Assembly (NCBI GenBank): GCA_040235555.1
Contig: JBECKZ010000196.1
Span: 1 to 11,199 of the forward strand
Source of the DNA: RI-92 sp040235555
GTDB taxonomy: Bacteria > Pseudomonadota > Gammaproteobacteria > UBA6429 > Thiohalophilaceae
Length of the DNA stretch: 11,199 bases
Reading direction: 5' to 3'
How positions within the stretch are numbered: the stretch's first letter is position 1; the number at the start of each line of letters is the position of its first letter. Below the pieces are notes generated by a model. That model was given only the letters and a program-made list of their open reading frames with translations. It searched no databases and had not been told where the DNA came from. Below, piece after piece: positions 4,636-11,199 of the stretch. The position numbers and the translations under genes are program-made.

Positions 4636-7056
4636 ATGTCCAATGTAATTGACGAGCAACTGCTTACAATCCCCGTCTTGCCGCTGCGAGATGTCGTGGT
4701 CTACCCGCACATGGTCATCCCGCTGTTTGTTGGACGTGATAAGTCCATTCAGGCATTGGAATCTGCCATGGAGAAGGACAAACAGATACTGCTGGTGGCG
4801 CAAAAGAGCGCCGCAGAGGACGATCCCAGCCCCAGTGATGTTTACACCATTGGTACGGTCTCAAGTATCCTCCAGCTACTCAAATTGCCTGACGGTACCG
4901 TCAAGGTCCTGGTAGAGGGCAACAAGCGCGCACGCATTGTCCATTTTGTTGCCAATGAAAACTTCTTCAATGCCCAGATTGTTCTTATCGATGAGAATTT
5001 GGGTAACGATCGTGAATCAGAGGTTCTGGTCCGTTCGCTCATCACACAGTTTGATCAGTACGTTAAGCTGAATAAAAAGGTTCCACCTGAAATTCTGACC
5101 TCTTTGTCGAGCATTGATGATCCCAGTCGTCTGGTTGATACGATTGCCGCACACATGTCGTTAAAGATTGATGAGAAGCAGAAAATTCTCGAAATCGAGG
5201 ATCTGCGTGAGCGGTTTGAACATATGATGGCCTTGATTGAATCGGAGATCGACTTGCTGCAAGTCGAAAAGCGGATTCGTGGTCGCGTCAAACGTCAGAT
5301 GGAAAAAAGCCAGCGTGAGTATTATCTGAATGAGCAAATGAAGGCGATTCAGAAAGAATTGGGTGAAATGGAAGATGTGCCCAATGAACTTGAAGAGCTG
5401 GAAAAGAAGATCGAACGTGCCGGAATGTCCAAAGAGTCCAAGACTAAGGCCACTGCTGAATTACAAAAACTCAAGATGATGTCGCCCATGTCGGCAGAAG
5501 CCACAGTGGTGCGTAATTATCTGGATTGGCTGGTGAATGTCCCCTGGAAAAAACGCACCAAGGTACGACACGACTTGGCACTGGCAGAAGAAGTGTTGGA
5601 AACCGATCACTACGGTCTGGAGAAAGTTAAAGAACGCATCCTGGAGTACCTGGCAGTACAGACCCGGATGAAGAAAATGAAAGGTCCGATTTTGTGCCTG
5701 GTAGGGCCGCCGGGAGTGGGTAAGACCTCCCTGGGGCAATCTATTGCACGGGCAACCAATCGCAAGTTTGTGCGCATGGCATTAGGCGGCGTGCGTGATG
5801 AAGCGGAAATTCGTGGTCACCGCCGTACCTATATTGGTTCCATGCCCGGTAAAATAGTCCAGAATCTTTCCAAGATTGGAACACGCAATCCGCTATTTCT
5901 GTTGGACGAGATAGACAAGATGGCCATGGACTTCCGCGGTGATCCAGCCTCTGCCTTGCTTGAGGTACTCGATCCTGAGCAAAATCACACCTTTAACGAT
6001 CATTATCTGGAAGTCGATTTTGATCTGTCGGAAGTGATGTTTGTTGCGACGTCAAATACCATGAATATCCCGGCACCGTTGTTGGATCGGATGGAAGTGA
6101 TTCGCCTCTCCGGTTACACCGAAGATGAGAAAGTAAACATTGCCATGCGTTACCTGCTGACAAAGCAGAAGAAAAACAACGGACTCAAGGACGAAGAGAT
6201 CGACGTGACGGAAGATGCGATTCGCGACATTATCCGTTATTACACCCGCGAAGCCGGTGTGCGTAACCTGGAGCGTGAAATCGCCAAAATCTGCCGTAAG
6301 GTCGTGAAGAATATTCTGCTGAAGCCTACGGATGCAAAGACCGTGGTAAAGGCGGAAGTCCTGGAAGATTATCTGGGAGTCAAACGCTTCCGCTTTGGCC
6401 TGGCAGATGAGAAAGATCAAGTAGGCCAAGTGACAGGTCTGGCCTGGACCGAAGTCGGCGGTGATTTGCTGACGATCGAAACCGCTGTCATGCCCGGTAA
6501 AGGTAAGCACAGTGTCACAGGTCAATTGGGTGATGTAATGAAGGAATCCATCCAGGCGGCGATGACCGTGGTACGCAGCCGCTCGAAGGTATTGGGTATA
6601 AGCCCGGAGATCTTTGAGAAAAACGATATTCATGTGCACGTGCCGGAAGGTGCCATTCCGAAAGATGGACCAAGTGCCGGTATTGGTATGTGCACTGCCC
6701 TGGTATCGGCACTGACAGGTATCCCGGTCAAGGCCGATGTGGCGATGACTGGTGAAATCACATTACGCGGTGAAGTATTGCCTATCGGCGGTTTAAAGGA
6801 AAAGCTCCTGGCAGCGCGCCGTGGCGGGATTAAGACGGTCCTGATTCCGGAAGAAAATCAACGCGATCTCAAGGAAATTCCGGATGCGATTACAGACGAA
6901 CTAGATATCCGGCCGGTGAAGTGGATAGACGAAGTCTTTGCTGTTGCATTGCAGCACATGCCTGAACCTTTGGACGACAGTGCGAAAGATAAAGAAGTTG
7001 TTGATAAGGAAAGTAAGGAAAATTCCGCGGAGACCAATCCCATTCGCACGCATTAG
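4636..7056 (+). CDS. lon: ATP-dependent protease Lon (La)
   Basis: Lon is a cytoplasmic hexameric AAA+ serine protease that degrades misfolded proteins and specific regulators. The product is 806 aa, against 784 in E. coli. It has the N-terminal LAN domain (IPVLPLRDVVVYPHM, from residue 12), a coiled-coil-rich helical region (about 185-280), Walker A GPPGVGKT (357-364) and Walker B FLLDEID (421-427). The protease domain follows, with the Ser-Lys dyad Ser680 (PKDGPSAG) and Lys723 (GGLKEKLL). The extra length is a charged, probably disordered tail of about 28 residues after position 778. ATG is preceded by GAGAG at 4625-4629. A sigma-32-like promoter lies just upstream. It is followed by hupB; HU is a classic Lon substrate in E. 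coli. Confidence 0.98.
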   Translation: MSNVIDEQLLTIPVLPLRDVVVYPHMVIPLFVGRDKSIQALESAMEKDKQILLVAQKSAAEDDPSPSDVYTIGTVSSILQLLKLPDGTVKVLVEGNKRARIVHFVANENFFNAQIVLIDENLGNDRESEVLVRSLITQFDQYVKLNKKVPPEILTSLSSIDDPSRLVDTIAAHMSLKIDEKQKILEIEDLRERFEHMMALIESEIDLLQVEKRIRGRVKRQMEKSQREYYLNEQMKAIQKELGEMEDVPNELEELEKKIERAGMSKESKTKATAELQKLKMMSPMSAEATVVRNYLDWLVNVPWKKRTKVRHDLALAEEVLETDHYGLEKVKERILEYLAVQTRMKKMKGPILCLVGPPGVGKTSLGQSIARATNRKFVRMALGGVRDEAEIRGHRRTYIGSMPGKIVQNLSKIGTRNPLFLLDEIDKMAMDFRGDPASALLEVLDPEQNHTFNDHYLEVDFDLSEVMFVATSNTMNIPAPLLDRMEVIRLSGYTEDEKVNIAMRYLLTKQKKNNGLKDEEIDVTEDAIRDIIRYYTREAGVRNLEREIAKICRKVVKNILLKPTDAKTVVKAEVLEDYLGVKRFRFGLADEKDQVGQVTGLAWTEVGGDLLTIETAVMPGKGKHSVTGQLGDVMKESIQAAMTVVRSRSKVLGISPEIFEKNDIHVHVPEGAIPKDGPSAGIGMCTALVSALTGIPVKADVAMTGEITLRGEVLPIGGLKEKLLAARRGGIKTVLIPEENQRDLKEIPDAITDELDIRPVKWIDEVFAVALQHMPEPLDDSAKDKEVVDKESKENSAETNPIRTH

Positions 7057-7079
7057 TCAAGCGCTTTTTTTTCGTGCGA
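7044..7079 (+). terminator. Possible hairpin at the end of lon
   Basis: TCGCACG (7044-7050), within the last lon codons, is complementary to CGTGCGA (7073-7079). The loop contains the stop codon, the small palindrome AAGCGCTT (7059-7066) and eight T residues (7065-7072). The palindrome followed by T8 could itself act as a weak terminator. A competing pair, GTCAAGC (7056-7062) with GCTTGAC (7094-7100), also exists. Efficiency cannot be judged. Confidence 0.35.
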
Positions 7080-7095
7080 TTGAAGACAAGCTTGC

Positions 7096-7123
7096 TTGAC
7101 CTGTTTTTGTTGCTTGGTATAAG
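7096..7123 (+). promoter_or_regulatory. Sigma-70 promoter upstream of hupB
   Basis: TTGACC (7096-7101) and TATAAG (7118-7123) match the consensus at five of six positions each, with 16-bp spacing. This is the best sigma-70 match in the lon-hupB gap. The transcript would begin near 7130, before the terminator-shaped hairpin at 7145-7174. No better promoter is seen between that hairpin and hupB. Confidence 0.6.
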
Positions 7124-7144
7124 TTTAAATTCATCTAATAATAG

Positions 7145-7174
7145 CGCCGCCTGATTACAAGGCGGCGTCTTTTT
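7145..7174 (+). terminator. Rho-independent terminator or attenuator between lon and hupB
   Basis: A perfect 8-bp GC-rich stem CGCCGCCT/AGGCGGCG (7145-7152 with 7160-7167) has a 7-nt loop, GATTACA, and is followed by TCTTTTT. It fits an intrinsic terminator for lon. Its position downstream of the hupB promoter candidate also allows an attenuator role in the hupB leader. Confidence 0.8.
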
Positions 7175-7214
7175 CTAGCAATCCATCACTCTATCATTGA
7201 AAGGGGAGCGTGAC

Positions 7215-7487
7215 GTGAATAAAGCAGAATTGATTGAAGCAGTTGCAGAGAGTTCAGACATTTCCAAAGCATCTGCAACCCGGGCAGTGGATACCATGAT
7301 CGAACAAATAACCCAGGCTCTCCAAAAAGGTGACCAGGTTACGCTGGTGGGATTTGGGACTTTTGCTGTTAAGGACCGTGCTGCCCGCACTGGACGTAAC
7401 CCCCGTACCGGCGAAACCATCAACATTCCAGCCTCCAAGAATCCTACTTTCAAGGCTGGCAAAGCGTTGAAGGATGCCGTAAACTAG
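7215..7487 (+). CDS. hupB: DNA-binding protein HU (beta-type)
   Basis: HU is a small dimeric nucleoid protein that binds and bends DNA without strong sequence specificity. The product is 90 aa, the standard length. The N-terminus MNKAELIEAVA and the DNA-binding beta-arm are characteristic: GFGTF (46-50), then Arg55, Arg58 and Arg61, and Pro63 in RNP, the residue that intercalates between bases. The C-terminus is FKAGKALKDAVN. I chose the GTG start at 7215, since AGGGGAG at 7202-7208 is an excellent ribosome site; a TTG at 7197 would include that site inside the gene. It is followed after 14 nt by tRNA-Val, so hupB, tRNA-Val and tRNA-Asp are probably one transcript ending at 7735. The neighbourhood lon-hupB is common in proteobacteria. 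Confidence 0.97.
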   Translation: MNKAELIEAVAESSDISKASATRAVDTMIEQITQALQKGDQVTLVGFGTFAVKDRAARTGRNPRTGETINIPASKNPTFKAGKALKDAVN

Positions 7488-7501
7488 CGCGCCTTTGGCG
7501 G

Positions 7502-7577
7502 GGGTGCTTAGCTCAGCTGGGAGAGCATCGCCCTTACAAGGCGAGGGTCGCAGGTTCGATCCCTGCAGCACCCACCA
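7502..7577 (+). tRNA. tRNA-Val(TAC)
   Basis: A complete 76-nt cloverleaf with acceptor GGGTGCT/AGCACCC, discriminator A and encoded CCA (7575-7577). The anticodon stem TCGCC/GGCGA encloses loop CTTACAA, giving anticodon TAC (7535-7537). The T-arm is GCAGG-TTCGATC-CCTGC. It begins 14 nt after the hupB stop with no promoter between. Confidence 0.98.
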
Positions 7578-7614
7578 ATTGCAGTTCCCGGTCTTAGTAT
7601 TGGGATGGTTTTTA

Positions 7615-7691
7615 GGAGCGGTAGTTCAGCTGGTTAGAATATCGGCCTGTCACGCCGGGGGTCGCGGGTTCGAGTCCCGTCCGCTCCGCCA
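7615..7691 (+). tRNA. tRNA-Asp(GTC)
   Basis: A complete 77-nt cloverleaf with acceptor GGAGCGG/CCGCTCC, discriminator G (an Asp identity element) and encoded CCA (7689-7691). The anticodon loop CTGTCAC gives GTC (7649-7651). The T-arm is GCGGG-TTCGAGT-CCCGT. It is 37 nt after tRNA-Val and is followed by a strong terminator. Confidence 0.98.
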
Positions 7692-7702
7692 TAATGACAA
7701 GT

Positions 7703-7735
7703 AAGGCGCGGTAATTTCCCGCGCCTTCTTTATTT
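7703..7735 (+). terminator. Rho-independent terminator after tRNA-Asp
   Basis: A perfect 9-bp stem AAGGCGCGG/CCGCGCCTT (7703-7711 with 7719-7727) with a 7-nt loop is followed by a T-rich run, CTTTATTT. It should end the hupB-tRNA transcript and separate it from ppiD. Confidence 0.9.
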
Positions 7736-7763
7736 ATAAGCCTGGACATAGTACAAATAAGAA

Positions 7764-9704
7764 ATGCTACAGCTGATTCGTGACAAGGCCCAGGGCATCA
7801 TCATCTGGATCATCGTGGGATTGGTGATCCTGGCCCTGTCGTCATTCATCCTCAATTCGTACCTGGGCAGCAGTGCCAAGACCTATGTTGCCAAGGTCAA
7901 CGATCAGGAAATATCTGATCGCGAGTTTCGACTCGCCTTCAATAATTACCAGGAACGGTTACGCCAGACACTGGGTGATAACTTTGGTAAATTATTTAAT
8001 GAAAAAATGATGCGTCAGAACGTGGTTAACGGGCTGGTTTCAAATGCCCTCATGCAGCAGCTGACACATGATGCCGGTTTCCGCACCTCACCCGAGCAAA
8101 TTGCCAAAGTAATCCAGAATACCCCGGCCTTCAAACAAGGTGGGAAATTTTCCAATAAATATTACGAACAGGTTTTGATGCGCGTTGGCTATACGCCAGC
8201 GGGTTATGAAGCACAGATTTCTCATTCCGAGGCGCAAAATCAGTTTGTCACTGGCATCAGCGACTCAGCCTTCGTTTTGAACTCGGATGTTGACGAATAC
8301 CTGCGATTATCGCAACAACAGCGAGATATCGGTTATCTGCTGGTGAACATGCCAGAATTGCGCAAGGATGTGACAGTCAGCGATGCAGAAATCAAGTCCT
8401 ACTACGACGCCCATCTGTCTGAGTTCATGACAGAAGAGCAGGTCAAGGTGTCTTACCTTGATTTGGACAAAAAAGAACTGGCGAAATCGGTGAAGGTCAG
8501 TGAGGACGAATTAAAGGCATACTACCAGAGTCATCTCGCCGAATATTCCAAGGATGATTTTGCCTCTGCCAAGAAAAAAATTGACGAGATTGCCGCGCGC
8601 ATCAAAAAAGGGGAGTCGTTTGACAAACTCGCAAAGAAATATTCACAGGATCCCGGTAGTGCTATCAAGGGTGGCGACCTTGGGTTTTTCTCCCGCGGCA
8701 TGATGGTTAAACCCTTTGAGGATGCAGCATTTAAATTAAAAGTCGGCGAGGTTAGCAAGCCGGTGCGCACGCAATACGGTTATCATCTGATTAAACTGGA
8801 AGCTATTCGAAATCAGGGCAAAGAAGAACGTCGTGTACGTCATATCCTGATTAAGCCGGGCAAGATTACCAAACCTTTCAATGAAGTAAAGGTCGAGGTA
8901 ACCCAGGCAGTGCAATTAAAACATGCTGACCAATTATTTTATCAGGATGCCGATAAACTGGATCGTCTTAGCTACGAGTACCAGGATTCACTGGACCCGG
9001 CGGCGGAACAACTCGGGATCAAGATTAAAGAGAGCCCGTATTTCTCACGTAATGGTGGGCCGCAGATTTGGCATAACCAGGATGTAATCAAAGCCGCGTT
9101 TAGCGAAGATGTGCTCAAAGGTGGACTCAACAGTGAACTCATCAAATTAAGCGATGATCACATGCTGGTGTTGCGCCTGAAAGAACATAAACCTGCCGGA
9201 CAGAAACCGCTTAGTGAGGTGAAACAGCAGATTACCGAGCGCCTGAAGAATGAAAAAGCGAGCAAGCAGGCAATCGATTTGGCGGATAAACTGGCAAAAG
9301 AAATCAAGAGTGGCAGTAAACCCGAGAAGCTAGCGGATGATAATAAGACTGTTAGCTGGAACAATGCCGGGTTCATCGGACGCGAAGCGAAGTATGATGC
9401 CGATAAAAACAGCAAGATCAAGGTTGCCGCAGACATACGCAAACAGGTATTCCTGCTGACCAAACCCAAAGACCAACCGGAAATTGCCAGTGACAAGCTG
9501 ACAGACGGTAATGCAGTTGTCATTGTATTGCGTGCAGTTCGGGATAACCCGAACAAAGATGACCTGGGCAAGCAGGAAAAAGCCCTGCAACAGCAGATGA
9601 TGCAGACCGAGGCGAGGGCGCAGCAGAGTTTGCTGCTTGAATACAAGCGTGCAAACAGCAAAGTTGATATCAATAAACAGCAGGATAGCGATCAGGATTC
9701 ATAA
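7764..9704 (+). CDS. ppiD: Membrane-anchored periplasmic chaperone PpiD (SurA N-terminal and parvulin domains)
   Basis: PpiD is anchored in the inner membrane near the Sec translocon and assists proteins emerging into the periplasm. The product is 646 aa (E. coli 623). It has a short cytoplasmic start (MLQLIRDKAQ), one membrane helix (about 11-30), a SurA-like chaperone region (about 35-240), a parvulin domain (about 262-365), and a second chaperone lobe with a Gln/Lys-rich, charged end. The parvulin core is clear: KKYSQDPGSA (291-300), GGDLGFFSRGMMVKPFEDAAF (303-323) and YGYHLIKL (338-345). However, the usual first strand (RRxxHILI) is absent before residue 266 and appears afterwards as RRVRHILIKP (356-365). 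The start matches family N-termini, although the ribosome site is weak. A possible -10 TATAAG (7735-7740) overlaps the preceding terminator and lacks a -35. Confidence 0.93.
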   Translation: MLQLIRDKAQGIIIWIIVGLVILALSSFILNSYLGSSAKTYVAKVNDQEISDREFRLAFNNYQERLRQTLGDNFGKLFNEKMMRQNVVNGLVSNALMQQLTHDAGFRTSPEQIAKVIQNTPAFKQGGKFSNKYYEQVLMRVGYTPAGYEAQISHSEAQNQFVTGISDSAFVLNSDVDEYLRLSQQQRDIGYLLVNMPELRKDVTVSDAEIKSYYDAHLSEFMTEEQVKVSYLDLDKKELAKSVKVSEDELKAYYQSHLAEYSKDDFASAKKKIDEIAARIKKGESFDKLAKKYSQDPGSAIKGGDLGFFSRGMMVKPFEDAAFKLKVGEVSKPVRTQYGYHLIKLEAIRNQGKEERRVRHILIKPGKITKPFNEVKVEVTQAVQLKHADQLFYQDADKLDRLSYEYQDSLDPAAEQLGIKIKESPYFSRNGGPQIWHNQDVIKAAFSEDVLKGGLNSELIKLSDDHMLVLRLKEHKPAGQKPLSEVKQQITERLKNEKASKQAIDLADKLAKEIKSGSKPEKLADDNKTVSWNNAGFIGREAKYDADKNSKIKVAADIRKQVFLLTKPKDQPEIASDKLTDGNAVVIVLRAVRDNPNKDDLGKQEKALQQQMMQTEARAQQSLLLEYKRANSKVDINKQQDSDQDS

Positions 9705-9757
9705 CACTGTAGCTGCCTTGTTGTCAGTCAATGCCTGATTACACAAGGATGCCACCT

Positions 9758-11074
9758 ATGCGCAAGCTGCAACTCCACTGGCAGATTCTTATTGCCATCC
9801 TCCTGGCAGTAATATGCGGTTATCTCACCGGCAAACAGGCAGGCCTGTTCGGTATCACGTTTTATTCCCTGTATGATTTTTTTGGTACCCTATTTCTCAA
9901 TGGCCTAAAAATGGTCATCGTGCCCTTGATTGCCTCATCCATTATTACCGGTATTGCCGGCATCGGTGGTGCCAAGGGCCTGGGTCGGCTGGGTGGCAAA
10001 ACAATCCTGTTTTATATGAGCACCAGTCTATTCGCCATTTTGGTTGGCCTGATGCTGGTTAACCTGATTCAACCGGGTCTCGTCAATGGTGAACCCATCA
10101 AGAATATTCTGGCAGTGAGTGATGCCCAGATCCATGCGACACAGGCGAAGGTTGGTAGTCACGGTGCCGGCAGTATTGTGGATGTACTCCTCAACATGGT
10201 ACCGGTAAATATCGTCAAAGCCGCTGCTGATGGCCAGATGCTGGGTTTAATCGTATTTAGTTTGTTGTTTGGTTTTTTTATGTCACGTATTTCCGAGGAT
10301 TATGCGGAAGTACAGTACAATTTCTGGCAAGGTCTGTTTGAAGTTATGATGAAGATAACCGACCTGGTGATTCGTTTTGCCCCAATAGGTGTCTTCGCCC
10401 TGATTGCCAAAGTGGTAGCGGGATTCGATACCCATGGCAGCGATGTTGCGACAGCCGTCGAAGCCTTATCCAAGTTCAGTCTGACGGTGCTGCTTGCACT
10501 GGCGATTCATTTTTTTGGCACGCTGCCTTTGTTACTTCGGCTGTTCGGCCGGGTAAATCCATTACGTCACTATCGTGCCATGGTGCCAGCGCTGTTAACT
10601 GCTTTTTCTACGGCCTCGTCATCGGCAACCTTACCCATGACCATGGAGTGTGTGGAGAAAAATGCCAAGGTCTCTAATCGCACCAGTTCGTTTGTGTTAC
10701 CCCTGGGCGCAACGGTCAACATGGATGGTACAGCCCTGTATGAATGCGTGGTGGCCATCTTTGTGTTCCAGGCGTTTGGTATTGATCTGAGTTTCAGTCA
10801 ACAGTTTATTATTGTGTTCACCGCCTTGCTGACCTCGATAGGAGTTGCAGGTATCCCATCAGCCTCACTTATTGCGATTATGATTATTCTGCGGCAGGTC
10901 GGTTTACCTGAGGCACAGGCAGCAGCAGGCCTCGCAATGGTCCTGGTAGTGGACCGCGTGCTGGATATGTGCCGAACCTCGGTGAATATCTTCAGCGATT
11001 CCTGCGGGGCTGTGATTATCGCCCGGAGTGAAGGCGAAGAGGGGATATTGGAAGATGAGTCATCTACCGCTTAA
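9758..11074 (+). CDS. Dicarboxylate/amino acid:cation symporter (SLC1/DAACS family), probably glutamate/aspartate
   Basis: This is an inner-membrane secondary transporter of the GltPh/GltP fold, moving acidic amino acids or dicarboxylates with Na+ or H+. The product is 438 aa. Visible parts are eight hydrophobic segments, the serine-rich HP1 tip STASSSATLP (284-293), NMDGT in TM7 (321-325, cation and substrate binding), the HP2 tip GIPSAS (365-370), and TM8 with Asp399, Asp403, Arg406, Thr407, Asn410 and Asp414. The TM8 residues match GltPh Asp390, Asp394, Arg397, Thr398, Asn401 and Asp405, so an acidic amino acid is the likeliest substrate. I prefer ATG 9758, because AAGGAT at 9745-9750 is well placed; ATG 9731 has no ribosome site. 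It follows ppiD by 53 bp and converges on fabI. The exact symbol (gltP-like or other) cannot be settled. Confidence 0.9.
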   Translation: MRKLQLHWQILIAILLAVICGYLTGKQAGLFGITFYSLYDFFGTLFLNGLKMVIVPLIASSIITGIAGIGGAKGLGRLGGKTILFYMSTSLFAILVGLMLVNLIQPGLVNGEPIKNILAVSDAQIHATQAKVGSHGAGSIVDVLLNMVPVNIVKAAADGQMLGLIVFSLLFGFFMSRISEDYAEVQYNFWQGLFEVMMKITDLVIRFAPIGVFALIAKVVAGFDTHGSDVATAVEALSKFSLTVLLALAIHFFGTLPLLLRLFGRVNPLRHYRAMVPALLTAFSTASSSATLPMTMECVEKNAKVSNRTSSFVLPLGATVNMDGTALYECVVAIFVFQAFGIDLSFSQQFIIVFTALLTSIGVAGIPSASLIAIMIILRQVGLPEAQAAAGLAMVLVVDRVLDMCRTSVNIFSDSCGAVIIARSEGEEGILEDESSTA

Positions 11075-11078
11075 ACCA

Positions 11079-11102
11079 CTTGCAGGCAATTAAGCCTGCA
11101 AG
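11079..11102. terminator. Inverted repeat between convergent symporter and fabI genes
   Basis: CTTGCAGGC (11079-11087) and GCCTGCAAG (11094-11102) form a perfect 9-bp stem with a 6-nt loop. It begins five bases after the symporter stop, and its loop contains the fabI stop codon (complement of 11090-11092). Neither side has a strong T-tract, so it is a plausible bidirectional transcript end rather than a textbook terminator. Confidence 0.55.
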
Positions 11103-11199
11103 GGACGCATGCCAATAATATGATAACCGGAATCGACGTATAACACGTCACCCGTAATGCCAGCGGCAAGTTCGGAGCAGAGGAAGGCTGCGACGTTTC
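11090..11199 (-). CDS. fabI: Enoyl-[acyl-carrier-protein] reductase FabI, C-terminal end (partial)
   Basis: Only the last 36 codons before the stop are in the window; the gene continues past the right edge. The visible C-terminus contains NVAAFLCSELAAG (first 13 visible residues), then ITGDVLYVDSGYHIIGM and RPLQA. ITG-(D/E)-x-x-YVD-x-GY is the signature end of the FabI branch of short-chain dehydrogenase/reductases, which performs the NADH-dependent last step of each fatty-acid elongation cycle. The ppiD-to-fabI proximity is seen in several beta- and gammaproteobacteria. Here the symporter gene lies between them, and fabI is transcribed toward it. Other SDR enzymes share part of this motif, so a small doubt remains. 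Confidence 0.88.
   Translation of the reverse strand, partial: NVAAFLCSELAAGITGDVLYVDSGYHIIGMRPLQA

Noticed and set aside
6052..6639. Minus-strand 195-aa open frame inside lon
   Set aside because: It lies wholly antisense to conserved Lon codons, with Cys/His/Phe-rich composition typical of shadow frames and no promoter or ribosome site.
7197..7214. Earlier TTG start for hupB
   Set aside because: It would place the strong AGGGGAG ribosome site inside the gene; GTG at 7215 gives the normal HU N-terminus and length.
9158..9673. Minus-strand 171-aa open frame inside ppiD
   Set aside because: It is antisense to a clear gene; Ser/Leu/Cys-rich composition reflects the complementary strand of Lys/Gln-rich codons.

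Overview
The window is an ordinary proteobacterial protein-quality-control locus preceded by an unusual, repeat-laden tRNA cluster. Gene order is tRNA-Arg, tRNA-His, tRNA-Lys, tRNA-Leu, tig, clpP, clpX, lon, hupB, tRNA-Val, tRNA-Asp, ppiD, then a glutamate/aspartate-type symporter and the 3' end of fabI on the opposite strand. This synteny, with the ClpX, Lon and HU sequences, points to a gammaproteobacterium outside the enteric group. That placement is inference from gene order and protein similarity; no species is recognised.

Region 1-387 has no intact gene. It holds AT-rich sequence, a decayed 3' remnant that looks like tRNA-Pro, and a repeat element that ends in a second copy of that tRNA's 3' end. 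Region 388-1062 carries four intact tRNA genes, each with an encoded CCA end. tRNA-Arg(TCT) is followed by a second element of the same design: an inverted copy of the tRNA T-arm, a run of hairpins, and a direct copy of the tRNA 3' end. This pair of elements is the best candidate here for something undescribed.

Region 1099-7056 encodes trigger factor (ribosome-bound folding), ClpP and ClpX (the ClpXP protease), and Lon (the second major AAA+ protease). A near-consensus heat-shock (sigma-32) promoter lies before lon, and a perfect 13-bp inverted repeat lies in the clpP-clpX gap. Region 7057-7735 contains hupB (HU DNA-bending protein, a known Lon substrate in E. coli) with a sigma-70 promoter placed upstream of a terminator-shaped hairpin, then tRNA-Val and tRNA-Asp and a strong terminator.

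Region 7764-9704 encodes PpiD, a membrane-anchored periplasmic chaperone. Its parvulin domain looks circularly permuted: the first beta-strand, normally at the start of the domain, is found after its end. Region 9758-11074 is an SLC1/DAACS-family symporter with a full set of acidic amino acid-binding residues. It converges on the C-terminus of fabI, and a 9-bp inverted repeat lies between them.
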